A stretch of 64,000 nt of DNA from Prorocentrum cordatum (GCA_963575745.1 CAUYUJ010009469.1:424008-488007), one strand, 5' to 3'. Positions 33,783 through 45,660 are shown, counted from the first letter of the stretch. A program made the numbers and translations. Notes: generated by a model from the sequence alone, not told the origin.

Positions 33783-33948
33783 GCAAGAGTGACCCTGGGT
33801 AAGAGTGACCTTTGGTGCGCGGCTTCTAGGGGGCCGCGGGGGAACCAAACCTGGGCACGCAAGCCGTTGCTCCTGCTCCGTTTTCAACCATCTGGGAGCC
33901 CATCTGTGCCCGCACCAAAGGTCAATCCGGCGAAAGGTCACTCTTACG
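33783..33948. mobile_element. R15 TIR element
   Basis: The left arm GCAAGAGTGACC...TGACCTTTGGTGCG and the right arm CGCACCAAAGGTCA...GGTCACTCTTAC are inverted over about 34 bp, with identical outer and inner thirds. A single copy; no coding capacity. Confidence 0.7.
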
Positions 33949-33949
33949 T

Positions 33950-35691
33950 CTAGTCGAAGGAACACCCCTCAGGAACACGCGACCCCCGGACGTCCCCATG
34001 CAAACACACCCCGGCGCACGAGCCGCAGCCCTAAACCCAGACCCGGGGGGGGAACGAACCTCTGCGGCCGTTCCTGGCCGCCTTCGCCCGGCCGCCCTCG
34101 CGCGCGCAGGGCGGCGGCGCTGCAGCGCAGAGGGGAAAGAAAACGAAAGGGGGGAGGAGGCGGAGGAGGAAACGATCCTTCTGCATTTAGCGAAAGAGGC
34201 CGCGCGCGGAGGGTCCACGATCCTCCTCCCCGACATTTCCTCAATCCTCCTCCTCCTCCACCTCCTCCTCCTCCTCCTCCTCCTTGATTATCCCGATCCT
34301 CAAAGTCGATCCTCAGGCTCCTCCTCCGATATCCTCATCCACCACCTCCTCGATTCTCCTCGAATCTCGCCCTGGCACTCCTCGATCCTTCTCCTCGATC
34401 CTCCTCCTCCGCCCTCTCCTCCTCGATCCTTTTCCTCCTCCTCTTCCTCCTCCTCGACTCTCCCCTAGGCACCCGCTCGATCTCTTTCCTCCTCCCCGAA
34501 AAGGGGGCGACGCGTCCTTGTATAAAGCCTCCGCCGCCTGTTCCCGCAACTTTTCCAGTTCCTGCTGCTCGCGCTCTCTCTCGAGGTCCGCCTAGCCCGC
34601 GCCGCGGGAGGCCTCCTGCTCCGCGAGCAGGAGTTCCCTCCCTTCCTCCTCCCCTCTTTCTCCCCTTCCTCCTTTTCTCAACTCTCCTTTCCTCTCCTCT
34701 TCCTCCTCTTCCTCCTCCTCTCCTCTCCTCTCCTCTCCTCTCCTCTCCTCTCCTCTCCTCTCTCTCTCTCTCTCTTCGCCTCTCCTCTCCGCTCCTCTCC
34801 GCTCCGCTCCTCTCCTCTCCTCCTCTCAGCTCCCCCATCCCTCTACTCCTCCTCCTCCTCCTCTTCCTCCTCCTTCTCTTCCTCATCCTCCTCCCCACCT
34901 CCTCCCCCTCCCAGATCCTCCTCCTCCTCCCCCTCCACCATCCCTCCTCCTCCTCCTCTTCCTCCTCCTCCTCCTCCTCCTCCTCCTCCTCCTCCTCCCA
35001 ATACAACGCGAAGTCGTGAGCAACGCCGCGTGCCAGCGGGGCAGGGCAAGCCCCCGCGCCCCGCGGCCCCCAGGAGCTACAGGGGCCGCCGCCCCCCTGG
35101 CGGGGCGCAAAAAGGGGAAAAGGAGGACGACGAAAACAAGAAACAAGAAGAGGTGCCAAGCTTACCGCGTACCACCAACCCGCCGAAGGCGAGCGGCCCC
35201 CATGCCCCCATGGCTCTGCCAGCGCCAAGAGGCACACAAAAATCCCACGTCGCCGCGCGGGACACACGGCGCGTGTTTCAGCGCATGGGTACGTAACCTG
35301 GCCCGCCCCCACAGGCCCCCTTTGCCCAAGGGGGGGCCAGACCGTTGGCCCGCGATGTCACGGGAAGGCAAATACGGTGGCTGGGGCCTGCCCCCATGCA
35401 ACCAAGCACCACGGGGGCTGACACGGACCGAGATCCACGCCAGCCCAGGGGGGTTACCCTCGCGGCCCCAGAACGCCAGGCCCCCGTGGGACCTGAGACG
35501 GCAGACCCGTACCACAGCGGAATATGGGGGGCAACGCCAGGCCCGTCAAGGCACCGACGCCGCTGGCCCGCCGCGCCGCCCCTTGCCCTCCTCCCTCCTC
35601 CCTACAACTCCTCCAAGCTCTCCTTCCTCCACCTCCTCCTCCGTGTTCCTCCTTGCTCATCCGCCGTCGTCACCGGCTTCGTCGTTCAGTT

Positions 35692-35747
<56 letters not shown>

Positions 35748-36960
35748 TGTTGCCGTTGTTGCCGTCGAAATTGTCATTGTCGTCGTTGTCGTCGTCGTCC
35801 TCCTCCTCCTCATCTCTGTATCCGTTTCCGTACACATAACTCCTCACTCGCTCTCGCACCACCATGTGCGTCTATAGGGTGGACCGGGCGTTTTGACTGT
35901 GATGTCCTCACACCTAACGGTGTTGACGCTTGAACTGTCTATCGGTTTTCCGGATGGATGGAGAAACGTTTTCAAAATGGCGTCTTGGCGCCGCGAAGAA
36001 AATGTCCAGGACACCTCAAAAGGCCTCCTCCTTCCCCGCGGCCTCCGTCTCCTGCTCCTCCTCCTCCTCCTCCGTCTGCTCCTTCTCCTCCTCATCCTCC
36101 TCCTCCTCCCCCTCATTCTTTGCCTCCCGTAAGTGTTCCCACGAAGGCGTCCACGGCGGCTGGGGGAGTACATAGTCCAACAGCTTAGCAAGGCTTTGGC
36201 GTTCTGCTTGGTCTCATTTCCACAAGGCAAAAGGCGGGCGGCGGTGGTTAGTGGTTTTTCCTCTCCCAGATGGAGGAAAACTACCCGAGACGATACCGCC
36301 AATGTTCCCAATTGCAAAAGAGGGTGAAAGGCCGTTTCACTTGTCGCAGGGAAAAACGTCGGCACACCGCAATCACAATCGATAAACTCTTAGTGCCTGC
36401 TATTGAAATCCGGATTCCGTTGAGATTACGCCGCAAGCCGTTAACATATTGCCCACACTATTCGCATCCCTCTTGAAAGCTGGAATACTATAAACTGCCC
36501 ATCGGCCTAAACAACACTGCAACCACATATCGACGAATGCCGTGCCTATTGATCTCCATGTTTCCACGCGATTACCGTAGTCGATGGGAAGGTTCGAACG
36601 TGGACATCGGGCAGAGAGGTGGAGGAGGGGGAGGGGAGGGGGAGGGACGGCGGAAGGAGGGAGGAAAGAGAGGTCGGAGGGAGAGAGGAAGGGAGGGGAT
36701 GAGAGAGGGAGAGGGAGTGAGGGAGGGAAGAGGGAGGAGAAGGGAGGAGGGAAGGAGGGATGATGGAGGGATGAGGCAGAGAGGATGAGGTGGGAGGAAG
36801 GAACAAGAGGAGGGGGGAAGGAGGGAGGGAAGCAGGACGGAGAGATTGGTGGAGCAGAAAGCGGAGAATGAGGGGGAACGATGAGCTGAAGCAGGATCAC
36901 CAGGATAACCAACATGATGAGGGTAATGACGAGGACGAAGATGCTGATCACAATCATGAG
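33950..36960. other. low-complexity region, no gene
   Basis: CTC/TCC tracts at 34225-34290, 34420-34460, 34660-34830 (with a TCTCC pentamer core near 34720-34765) and 34845-35000. A GTC tract at 35690-35812. GA-rich at 36610-36860. The stretches at 35020-35560 and 36130-36560 have short mixed frames but no motif. Frames of up to 325 codons here are driven by the tracts. Confidence 0.6.
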
Positions 36961-36984
36961 GACGAAGGCAATAAAGGATGACGA

Positions 36985-36996
36985 GGAGAAGGAACG

Positions 36997-37031
<35 letters not shown>

Positions 37032-37046
37032 GTGGTGATGATGATC

Positions 37047-37085
<39 letters not shown>

Positions 37086-37088
37086 GTA
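36985..37088 (+). repeat. (GAT)n microsatellite
   Basis: GAT triplets with a GGT and a CAT interruption. Confidence 0.95.
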
Positions 37089-37347
37089 TCAGTAGGAAGA
37101 TATTGATTTCATGATGCGATTGGCTCAAGCTGCATTCCAAGACTTCTGGAGTATTTAGCAACCCTCTTTTCTGGAGCCCGCCTGGAACAACAAGAACAAT
37201 GGGAGCATGTCGTTATCACTGCTTCTTGCTCCCCTGATAAAAAAAAAAAACGTAATCTCCCTCTTCCCTCGTTCCACCCCTCTTCCTGCTCGCGATTGAC
37301 CACGCCACGCAATCTCATTACCTCTGGATGGCGCGATGCTCTGACCT

Positions 37348-37486
37348 CGGCGGTGGACAAACCTCCCTTTAGTAAACCTCCAGCGGACCTGGACCCGCAA
37401 AAATGACGGCCGCGACGCCCTCTCGCGAACCGAAAACTGCCAATTCCTTAATCGACGTGTCAGGGTACGAGGTCTGTCCACCCCCG
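37348..37486. mobile_element. R1 element, shortened copy
   Basis: It begins CGGCGGTGGACAAACC and ends GGTCTGTCCACCCCCG. It lacks about 30 bp relative to the 170 bp copies. Its left end resembles the 41152 copy rather than the 341 copy, so there are two subtypes. Confidence 0.7.
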
Positions 37487-37874
37487 AATTAAGGCCGACT
37501 CTCGAAGCCCCGGGTACGTCAGGCGCGCACCTGCTTGGGGAAGGTCCGTGTTTACACGCCTGTGCTCCCGCCAAGCTTCTGCGGGGCCGCACTGCCGTTG
37601 CGTCGTCGAGGCATCCGAGACGCATCGGCGACGTCGGCGACACATCCGCGATGTCGGCGTGGAGAATATCGGGCTCCACATCGAGCCGCATCGCCGATGA
37701 ATCGGCGATGCGGCGCGATCCTCCGACCCCATCTGTTCCGACCCGAGGCCTAGACCTTGGGGCCCCTCCCTCGAAGCGGACCCGGCACACCTCCACCCTC
37801 AGCAGCAGCAAGTCTCGGCGCCTTTGGGCTCCAGGAGCCGCTCTCCCTCCCCCCCGAAGGGGCCACGATCGGGC

Positions 37875-38068
37875 GTTGGCAGAACTGGGTATAGTGGGAC
37901 CTGGTTTAGTGATATTTAGCTGGGGGACGCCCCCCCCCCTCCGCCCCGTTCCACTAACCGGACTTGCCGTCACCAAAAAAAACACCAGCTGCGGCAGACC
38001 TGGTTTAGTGACACTGGCCAATTTAAGAGCTCCGGGGCCCTACTACTAACCGGGTCCCCTTACCTGGA
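37875..38068. repeat. R2 dispersed repeat, copy 2
   Basis: GTTGGCAGAACTGGGTATAG to TACTACTAACCGGGTCCCCT. It ends about 9 bp before the R3 copy. Confidence 0.7.
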
Positions 38069-38076
38069 GTCCTGGC

Positions 38077-38232
38077 TACAGTCGGACTCGATTGGACAGG
38101 ACACGCGAGAGGACACAAGAGCCTACCGAGGGCCACGTTGCCACAGGAATGTAGGAAGCATGGGTCGCGAGACACAGGACACGAGGGTAGCCTTGACTTG
38201 GCAGGGTCGACCTACTAATCTGGGCCGACTGT
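38077..38232. mobile_element. R3 element, copy 3
   Basis: TA-CAGTCGGACTCGATTGG to GGGCCGACTG-TG. The right TA has mutated to TG. Confidence 0.8.
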
Positions 38233-38424
38233 GCGCTGCGCGTATCCCCGCCGGCCCCTTCGGAAGCCCTGTCCATGAGAGCTGGCGGGAACAGGGGACG
38301 AAGAGACGCACAGAGGCAGACAAAGCGGGCAACCCGGGTGAGCAGAGAGGTCTCTGGAGCAACGGGGTGGCCTTGGAGGGCCTCTTCGGGCCATCCCTGT
38401 TTCCCGCGTGGAGGCGAGGGAAGG

Positions 38425-38815
38425 AGGAGGACGAGGAGGAGGAGGAGGAGGAGGAGGAGAAGGAGAAGGAGGAAGACGACGACGACCACCACGATGACGA
38501 GGAGGAGGAGGAAAAGGAATAGAAAGACGGAAAACTGGGACAAGATGGAAAGACGGAAAGCTGGAGCAAGGCTAGGGAAGAAGGAGGACGAGGAGGAGGA
38601 GGAGGAGAAGGAGGAGGAGGAAGACGACGACGACCACCACGATGACGAGGAAGAGGAGGAGGAGGAGGAGGAGGAGGAGGAGGAGGACGAGGAGGAGGAA
38701 GACGATGACGACCACCACGAGGACGAGGAAGAGGAAGAGGAGGAGGAGGAGGAGGACGAGGAGGACGAGGAGGAGGAGGACGAGGAGGAAGACGACGACG
38801 ACCACCACGAGGACG
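38425..38815 (+). repeat. (GAG)n/(GAC)n microsatellite
   Basis: GAGGA triplets alternating with GACGACGACCACCACGA blocks, three or more times, so a block of about 100 bp has been duplicated inside the tract. Confidence 0.9.
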
Positions 38816-38944
38816 AGGGGCAGCGGAGGGCCACTTTTTCGCGCCGCGGACGTCGAGAGGCCGCGGCCTCCGCACGGGCGCTGCGCCCCCCGGGGGGCGC
38901 GCGGCGCCTCCGTGCCGCCGCGCCGCGCCCGCCGCAGCCCCACG

Positions 38945-39403
38945 CCACTGCTGTTGGGTCGGGCCTGTCCCTCTGCAGGGGGGGATTGTTGGCGGAAAAC
39001 CAAAAAGCACCAGAACAATGCACCCAAAATGCCCAAAGATAATGAAAAAAACATGTCCCCATACTATGTTTTTGACTATTGTGGAATATTCCTCCTGTAG
39101 GGGGACAGGCCACTGCTGCTGGGTCGGGCCTGTCCCTCTGCAAGGGGATTTTTGGCGAAAAAAACACTCGGAAAATGCACCCCTGGCCATCGCTCGGACG
39201 TCCATTCCCTGTGCTTTTCTCGGTTTCGTGCGTGTTTTTTTCGCCAGATGATCAAAAATGCTCTCGCCGAAAGAAAAATGCACACGTCCGAGTGATGCCA
39301 CGACCCCTAAAGCCCAAAAATAGTTAAAAAAAAAAAAATGTCCCCATATTAAGTTTTGACTATTTTGGGATATTCCTCCTGTAGGGGGACAGGCCCGACT
39401 TAA
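38945..39403. mobile_element. two R5 elements, one containing an R7 copy
   Basis: GGGTCGGGCCTGTCCCTCTG occurs at about 38956 and 39121, and CCTCCTGTAGGGGGACAGGC at about 39091 and 39377, giving two R5 units in tandem. The second unit is split by an R7 element (39184-39300: TGGCCATCGCTCGGACGT to ACGTCCGAGTGATGCCA). The final end is CCCGAC-TTAA. Confidence 0.7.
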
Positions 39404-39443
39404 CCCAAGCGATGGTGCGGCGTGCCGGGGAAAACACACTGAC

Positions 39444-39573
39444 TCGCCATCGCTCGGACGTCCATCCCCCGTGCACTGTTCGGCCTCGTGCGTGCTTTTC
39501 TGTCTGCTCGATGATCCAGGATGGCCTTCGATGGTCCTCGCCGAGAAAGAAAACAAACGTCCGAGCAGTGCCA
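39444..39573. mobile_element. R7 TIR element, copy 4 (uninterrupted reference copy)
   Basis: TCGCCATCGCTCGGACGTCC at the left and CGTCCGAGCAGTGCCA at the right. It contains GATCCAGGATGGCCTTCGAT, the empty version of the R6 insertion site at 29.5 kb. Confidence 0.8.
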
Positions 39574-39586
39574 AGCAGATGGCGCG

Positions 39587-39755
39587 GCATAAGCATGAAT
39601 TTTCGGAGGTCCGCGCGGATTTCTCGGATCAGCGCTAGAGACCCCTGGCGGCGCCTCCGGCGCCGCCCCTCGGCGCGCTCCGCGCGCCAGGGAGGGAGGT
39701 CCAGCGTCGATCACAGAAATCCGCGCGGACCTCCGAAGGTGTAGATGTTTATGTC
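39587..39755. mobile_element. R10 fold-back element, best copy
   Basis: The arm TTCGGAGGTCCGCGCGGATT (39602 onward) pairs with AATCCGCGCGGACCTCCGAA (ending 39737). Outer GGCATAAGCAT pairs with ATGTTTATGTC. The centre is a GGCGGCGCCTCCGGCGCCGCC palindrome. It folds on itself almost from end to end. Confidence 0.8.
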
Positions 39756-40023
39756 ATTGGGTGTTCCCCTTTGTGCTCTGTGTAGAAGGCAGGGATCCCG
39801 CATCTGCTGCGCGGCGCGAAAGAGACGACCATGGTGGAGGCCTCGCCCATGCCCTTGTCGCCCCCAGCCCAGGTCGATGGCGTAGACAGGCACCTTTGGG
39901 CCTGTGGCGTCGGACGGCAGACAGCTCGGCGTCCCTCGGGCTGGCATCCTTGCTCGTGAATGCCTCGCTTCGAAGGCCCTTGGCGGACGCGCGCGCCTGG
40001 GATCTTGGCGCGAAGTTCTCAAC

Positions 40024-40171
40024 GAGGACTCTCCGAGACGTGACCCGTCGCGGTTCAAATTGTGGATAGCCCAACAACCCCGGGGGCTCAGCAGATCACG
40101 AGCTCTTGGAGCAGATGCGCCACCGTGACCGACAGGTGAATCGATGTTTGAACAACTATCCAGACGCGACA
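40024..40171. repeat. 148 bp dispersed repeat, copy 1 (copy 2 at 41680-41827)
   Basis: Both copies run from GGACTCTCCGAG to CAGACGCGACAACACT and are nearly identical, including TGACCGACAGGTGAATCGA. Copy 2 ends exactly where an R1 element begins; copy 1 continues into different sequence. Confidence 0.85.
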
Positions 40172-40196
40172 ACACTTGTAGGAACAAACCATCTTC

Positions 40197-40473
40197 GGCG
40201 ACTACAATGGGTGCGGTTTGCGAAGGGTGCGGTTTGCCTCCCGTCATATCTGCCCCTCCCGCCCCCGGGAAACGGATGACACTGACACTCAATGCCCCCG
40301 AATCACATGACACTGTTGCTCCTTCTAGTACAGTGGAGCACACATCGAGGATGACAGTGTCGCTGGAAACGACGACAAAAATGTGACATTGCCTCTCACA
40401 GAGGCCCCGGAAAGGCCGCCACAAAGCAACTCGCAAACCGCACCCCAACATAACCGCACCGATTGTACTCGCC
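40197..40473. mobile_element. R14 TIR element with TA at the ends
   Basis: GGCGACTACAATGGGTGCGG pairs with CCGCACCGATTGTACTCGCC. A second inner repeat, GGGTGCGGTTTGC, pairs with GCAAACCGCACCC. TA occurs at 40203-40204 and 40466-40467, consistent with a TA-type element whose flanks are also complementary. It is about 277 bp with no coding capacity. Confidence 0.7.
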
Positions 40474-40637
40474 GACATCTGCCAACCGTGACGAGTCAGG
40501 GAGCCCATCCCAGACTGCCGGCGGGAGCGGTGACCGACACTGGCTGCGCGCGGCGTGTTCTTCCACGCGGGGCGGCCAGTGAAACTTGCCCGGGAAGACT
40601 TAGGACTCGGGTTCGGGGAGCTCGGGTTGGCCTGACC

Positions 40638-40765
40638 TCGCCATCGCTCGGACGTCCATTCCCTGTTTTTTTGTCGGTTTCGTGCGTGTTTTTTTCGCCA
40701 ACTGATCAAGGATACTCCTCGATAGTCCTCGCCAACAAAAAAAATGCACACGTCCGAGCGATGCC
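40638..40765. mobile_element. R7 TIR element, copy 5
   Basis: TCGCCATCGCTCGGACGTCC to ACGTCCGAGCGATGCCA. It lies between two CTCGGGTT-type flanks, inside otherwise nondescript sequence. Confidence 0.75.
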
Positions 40766-41151
40766 AAGCAACATGACGAGAACTCCCAATCTGAAATTTG
40801 ACGCGAACTCCCATCTGGAATCTGACGCGAACTCCCGTAACAAACGTCCCACGAAAGCTGGATCGGCAAAATTCCGGACGCGCTCGTCAAAAAACGCCGG
40901 CAAACCCGAATTCTGGCGCACTCGAGTCTTACGTTTACCCGACTTCATAGCATGTACCACTGCTACTGAGCAAGTTCTCCAAGACACGTGCAACGGTAAC
41001 ACACGTTCCACTGCAAAGCCTGGCGAAAGAGGAAGCCCACACCAGAAGTTCCAGCAGGGATACATACCAGAGGGCACGGCACTCGCAGCGGTAGCAGTGC
41101 CTCAAGCTCCCTGTAGCTCCCAGCAGTGCTGGCTCGGTGTTGCTCTTTTAT

Positions 41152-41996
41152 CGGCGGTGGACAACCCTCCCTTTAGTAGTAAACCTCCCTTTAGTAAAAC
41201 GGCCTGGGGCCGAAACCGACGGACCTGGACCCGCAAAAATGACGGCCGCGACGCCCTCCCGCGAACCGAAAACGGCCGATTCACTAATCGACGTGTCAGG
41301 GTAGCAGGTCTGTCCACCCCCGATTTTAATCGGGGATGGACAGATCCCCCTTTAGTAAAACGTGGTTTAGTGAAAACGACCTGAGGCCCAAACCTGGCGG
41401 GCGCAAGCCTGGAAAACAACGGCCACGGCGCCCTCTCGAGCATCGAACACGGACAATTCACTAATCGACGTCTCAGGGCAGGAGGTCTGTCCACCCCCGA
41501 TCTTGAAGGGCCTCCCTCGGTGGGCACCGCCTCGGCGCCCTCGTGCTCCGGAAGCCGCGCCGCCCTCTCCGCGGGGGGGAGCGTGCGAGAGGCGGCCTCC
41601 TCCGACGGCTCCAGGGCGCGGCTCCCCTGCGAGAGCTCGGCGCCGGGGGGGCTGGTCCTGAGGGGATGCCGGGGATGGACTCTCCGAGGCGTGACCCGTC
41701 GCGGTTCAAATTGTGGATAGCCCACCAGCCCCGGGGGCTCAGCAGATCACGAGCTCTTGGAGTAGATGCGCCACCATGACCGACAGGTGAATCGACGTTT
41801 GAACAACTATCCAGACGCGACAACACTCGGGGATGGACAGACCCCCCTTTAGGAAAACGTGGTTTAGTGAAGACGACCTGAGGCCCAAACCTAGCGGGCG
41901 CAAGCCTGGAAGATAACGGCCACGGCGCCCTCTCGAGAACCGAAAACGGACAATTCACGAATCGACGTGTCACTGTTGGGGGTTCTGCCCACCCCA
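41152..41996. mobile_element. cluster of three R1 elements
   Basis: Copies at 41152-41322 (subtype starting CGGCGGTGGAC), 41331-41499 and 41828-41996 (both starting CGGGGATGGACAGA), all in the same orientation. Between the second and third lie about 180 bp of nondescript sequence and the 148 bp repeat copy 2. Confidence 0.75.
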
Positions 41997-42374
41997 GAGG
42001 ATAATTAGCAGGGCCCTCCAAATCCAGACCTCCTCGGGTCATGGCAAAACCATGGCGAATGTTGTGCCTGTCTTTTCGGCCTCTGGAGGCCCTGCCTGGC
42101 CTCAAGGCCGTCAAACAACGGCCAGGGACGAACCACCTGTCCCGGGGAGTCCCACCAGTCCTGCGGGCAAGGCTTGGCTGCCGATATCATTCTCTCCTCT
42201 TCCATGAGCCTTCTCCCTTTCGGTGAGGGGTATCCTTCCCCCCCCCTCCCCTCCCTGAGTTTTTTTTTTGGGCGGGCCGCGATCGGTCAGAGCGCCGGGG
42301 GTGGCTCCAAGAGGGCCTCCGATGCTCCAATAATCCAGAAGCCGCATTAAAGTGATCATTTGTTTTTTGGCCCC
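41997..42374. other. no gene recognised
   Basis: No open frame or repeat I would defend in this stretch. Confidence 0.4.
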
Positions 42375-42460
42375 CCCTCTGTCACAGAGGGGGTCTAAGA
42401 TGCCCCCCCTCTGTCACAGAGGGGGTCTAAGATGCCCCCCCCTCTGTCACGGAGGACCTC
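42375..42460. repeat. hairpin array CCCCTCTGT-C-ACAGAGGGG, three units
   Basis: Three units of about 32 bp, each a perfect or near-perfect palindrome CCCCCTCTGTCACAGAGGGG followed by GTCTAAGATG. The same palindrome forms a diverged array at 54165-54425 and occurs singly near 57750. The array lies about 220 bp from the first TGCT hairpin. Confidence 0.85.
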
Positions 42461-42765
42461 GTTCTGGGTGCTCTTCTGCCACGGGAGCACCCGATACGAT
42501 TGGAGACGATAAAATGTGATGGCGGGATGGGGGATTGGAGGGGGAGGGAGAAGAAAACGATGAAGGAGAGGAGGCAACGACAGCACCGATGAAAGCGCCG
42601 TTTTCTTTCTCCGCTCGGGCAGCGGTCGCCGAGCGCGACGGCGCGCGCGAGTCGCCGCCGCTCACGATGCATTGGCAAGGCCTTCGCTGCTGCGGAGGGT
42701 CGACGTTCGGCCGATGAGGCCTCCCTCCGCTGCTGCGGAGGGGCGGCTCCTGTGCGATGGTTCAG

Positions 42766-45364
42766 CTAGGTTCTTCCCAGGGATTGGTCTCGGGGGGGTG
42801 TTCGACCCGCCTCCCAGTGCCCCTGGCCGCTACTCCACCCACTGTGGCTGCTCCACCAGTCACTGGGGCGTTGGTCGCTGCCGAATGCAACTTGCATGTC
42901 GCGCCAGGCGGAGTCGACCCTGCGGTCCTGCAGCGAGGAAGCCTCGCCGCTCGGCTGTTGCCACTCGCGCTCCTCGCCCTTCCTGGTGCGCCACCACTCA
43001 TCCCTGCGCCACTCCCCGTCTGTTGGTTGCTGCCATGGCGTCTGTGGCCTCCGCTGCTGCGGGGGCTCTGGCGGCTCGTGGCCGAGGGCAGCGATCGCGT
43101 CCGAGATGTAGCTGGCGGCGCCGCGCTGCCCTCGCTGCTCCAGCGGCGCAGGCCCTGGAGATGGGCACTGCGGGGTCGGCTGCCACCTTGGGGGTGATAA
43201 GTAACTATTTCTATAATTACCCCCTCCCTGTCAACTCCCGCCCCTTCCCGACACTCATTTCCTTTTGTCATCCCTCGTCCTGCTCAGCCTATTCCTCATT
43301 CCCTCTCCTCCCTCCTGCCCTCCCCGTGCCCCACCCTTCCTCTCCCTCCCTCCCCCTTCCAACCCCCCGCCGCGACCTTCCATCGCCAGCCGCGGGCCAG
43401 TCGCGGCCGTCGTCCGCGTTTTCGCCCGCCCATCTTGGTGGGCGCCACGCCTGTTGGGCGCGCTCGTCTTGCTCGTCCCTCTCGCGGTGCTGCTCTGGTG
43501 CCTGGCGCTCGGGCCCGTGCTGCTCGGGCGCCGCTGCTGCGGCGCCCTGGAGCGCAGCTGCTTGCTGTTTCTGGGCGCGCCTGTCCTTCTTCTCTTTGGC
43601 TCTCTCCTGCTTCCCCCCCTGCGAACGCACGCTGGCCATGCGCATTTGGAACAGGAGAGGGTAGTGGGCGCCGCCGTGCCAGCGCCCCTCCACCTCCACG
43701 GTCTCCGGCGGGAACGTCTTCTGCAACGCGCGGAAGAGGGTCACCTCGCGATTACTAGAGAAGCGGTGGTCCCCTCTAGCCTCAGCCTCGGCGCGCCTCA
43801 GTTTCTCACGCTCCTTCTCTTGGATCTTGCGTTGGCATTCCTCTGACTGGGTCAGTAAATCCTGGAGGTGCTCGCGGGCGTCTTTTTTCGGGTAGTAGCG
43901 ATCGTAAGGCATCCCAGGGCCTCCGTTCTGGCTGTGGTGCCAGTACGTCGGCTCCGATGATGGGCTGGTGGAGGCCCCCGCTGCTGCGGGGGCCTCTGCC
44001 TTGCTTCTGTTACGGTGCCCGATCTCACCGATCACCGACTTGCGTGCGAAGAGCAACCCCGTCTCGTCTCTGTCGTGCACGGCGCCCAGCGGCCAGCACA
44101 GGGTGTACTCGCCAGGCCTGTTGAGAACGAAGATGCCGCAGCTGTCCAAGCACGGAGTGCCGTCCAATCCGCGCCAGAAGTACGCTGCTGCCGTCTCCAA
44201 TCGCATGCCTAGACCCCGGAGACTCGGCAGCGTCTGTGTGAGCGCCATGTTGGAATCCCCACAGAGGATGTCAACGTTGTTGTCCTGCAAGATGGTCGCC
44301 AGCCTCCGCCACCACGTCTTGTGAGCCTCGTTAAAGCCTTTGGATTTTTTCGCCGTGTCGCGGTGGAGGTGCACCGCGCGCGCCCGCACTTTCGAGCCGA
44401 AGTGGGCGTCGGTTTGATCGAAGTAGACCTCAACCACCATGATCCCCGAGAACGCTTCCATCTTGTGCCCATTTGCAGTTTTGTAGTGGCCGTCGACGCT
44501 CCATTCCCAGTGGAGCAGCCGCATTGCGCAACGCAGATTTGCGCGCGCAGCGATGCACAAGGACTTGTCCTCACGCCCGCGCAGGGTCAAGTATTCGTAC
44601 TCTGGTCGATTCTGGAGGTGTTGGCAATCGCCAACACTCGCAGCACGACTTCCTCTTGCTGTCGCCATCGCTGCTGCGGGGGCGACAAAAGGCCCACCGC
44701 TGCTGCTGCTTTGGCCCTCCGCTGCTGACGCCCCCGCTGCTGCGGGGGCGTCCGCCTGCAGCGGCGGTGGTTTCCCTGGCCGCTGTAGGATTGCCTCCAT
44801 CTGCTCCTCACATTCCGCAAAGCACGCCACGAGAGCAGGGTAATGCCGCAGCTGCAACTCAAGTCTCCGCCGCTGGTCCGCGTGGTTGGTCTCGCTCGGC
44901 ATGGGGCCCCAGTTCCCGAACAGGACGGAAAGGTTGCCCACGTTGTCGTTCCGCTGCCTGTTCACGTCAGCCGCTCTTCTTTCGCAGCAGAACTCGCGCG
45001 GGACGGTGTCGCGAAGAACGCAGTTGCGCCGCTCGACGTCGTCGGGCGGCGCGCAGCCCCCAAATTCCTGAGGCTCTTCGTCATCGCTCGGATCCACCAC
45101 CGAGTCGCCTGGGCGGGTGCGTATTGTAGAAACTTCTGATCGCGCCGCCGCTGCTGAGCTTGAAACGCCAGGCGGCGCAGCCCCCGCTGCTGCGGGGGCG
45201 CCCTCTGGCACAAGGGCCCAAGGGCCCTTCCGGGGTTCTGCCTGACCACCCACAGGTCGCCAAACCTTCCCAGATTTCGCTGTAAACACTGCCGACAGTC
45301 GGCCCCGAGGCCCCGCTGCTGCGAGGCCCAATGGGCTGCTGCTGCTGCTGCTGGCCGCGGCCAT
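42766..45364 (-). CDS. EEP (endonuclease/exonuclease/phosphatase)-like protein, two exons
   Basis: Exon 1 is 45364-43377 and exon 2 is 43186-42766. The intron (43187-43376, GT-AG, AAG|GTCGCG donor, CCAAG|G acceptor) restores one frame of about 802 residues. Exon 2 is Trp/Gln/Arg-rich (REWQQPSGEASSLQDR). The middle of the protein contains DILCGDSNMA (D near residue 370), like the GD(F/S)N motif of EEP nucleases, with YFDQTDAHFGS and DSCGIFVLNRPG around it. The family assignment is moderate: the usual C-terminal SDH motif is not clear. The chosen ATG begins MAAASSSSS. The frame is open upstream through a GA/CT repeat, so a further 5' exon is possible. Several TGCT hairpins lie inside and encode APAAAGA-like inserts. 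It follows the OTU/DDE gene on the same strand, so both could belong to one element or transcript. No reverse transcriptase is seen, which argues against a LINE. Confidence 0.6.
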
Positions 45365-45479
45365 CACTCCCTGCCCCCGCGTTGCAGGGGGGGCGGCCGT
45401 CAGAGCCGGGCTCCTGGGGCCGAAACGGCGGTGGAAGGAGGGGGACGGGGCGAAGAGGAGGAAGACGGGGCGGATAGGG

Positions 45480-45563
45480 AAGGAACGGGCGGGCAGAGAG
45501 AGAGGGAGAGAGAGAGGGAGGGACAGGGAGATAGTGACAGAGGGATAGAGAGAGAGAGAGAGA

Positions 45564-45620
<57 letters not shown>

Positions 45621-45660
45621 GGACGACGACAACGAGAGAGAGAGAGAGAGAGAGGGATAG
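45480..45660 (-). repeat. (GA)n tract, pyrimidine-rich on the coding strand
   Basis: GAGAGA with GGGAGG ends on the plus strand, hence CT-rich on the gene strand, 120-300 bp upstream of the EEP start. A similar tract (57620-57665) lies 200 bp upstream of the 57422 start. It could act as a polypyrimidine tract for cis- or trans-splicing, or may only be a microsatellite. Confidence 0.8.

Noticed and set aside
37121-37137. TTGGCTCAAG, matching the last bases of the dinoflagellate spliced leader
   Set aside because: Only about ten bases match, the upstream part of the leader is absent, and no gene follows. It is probably chance.
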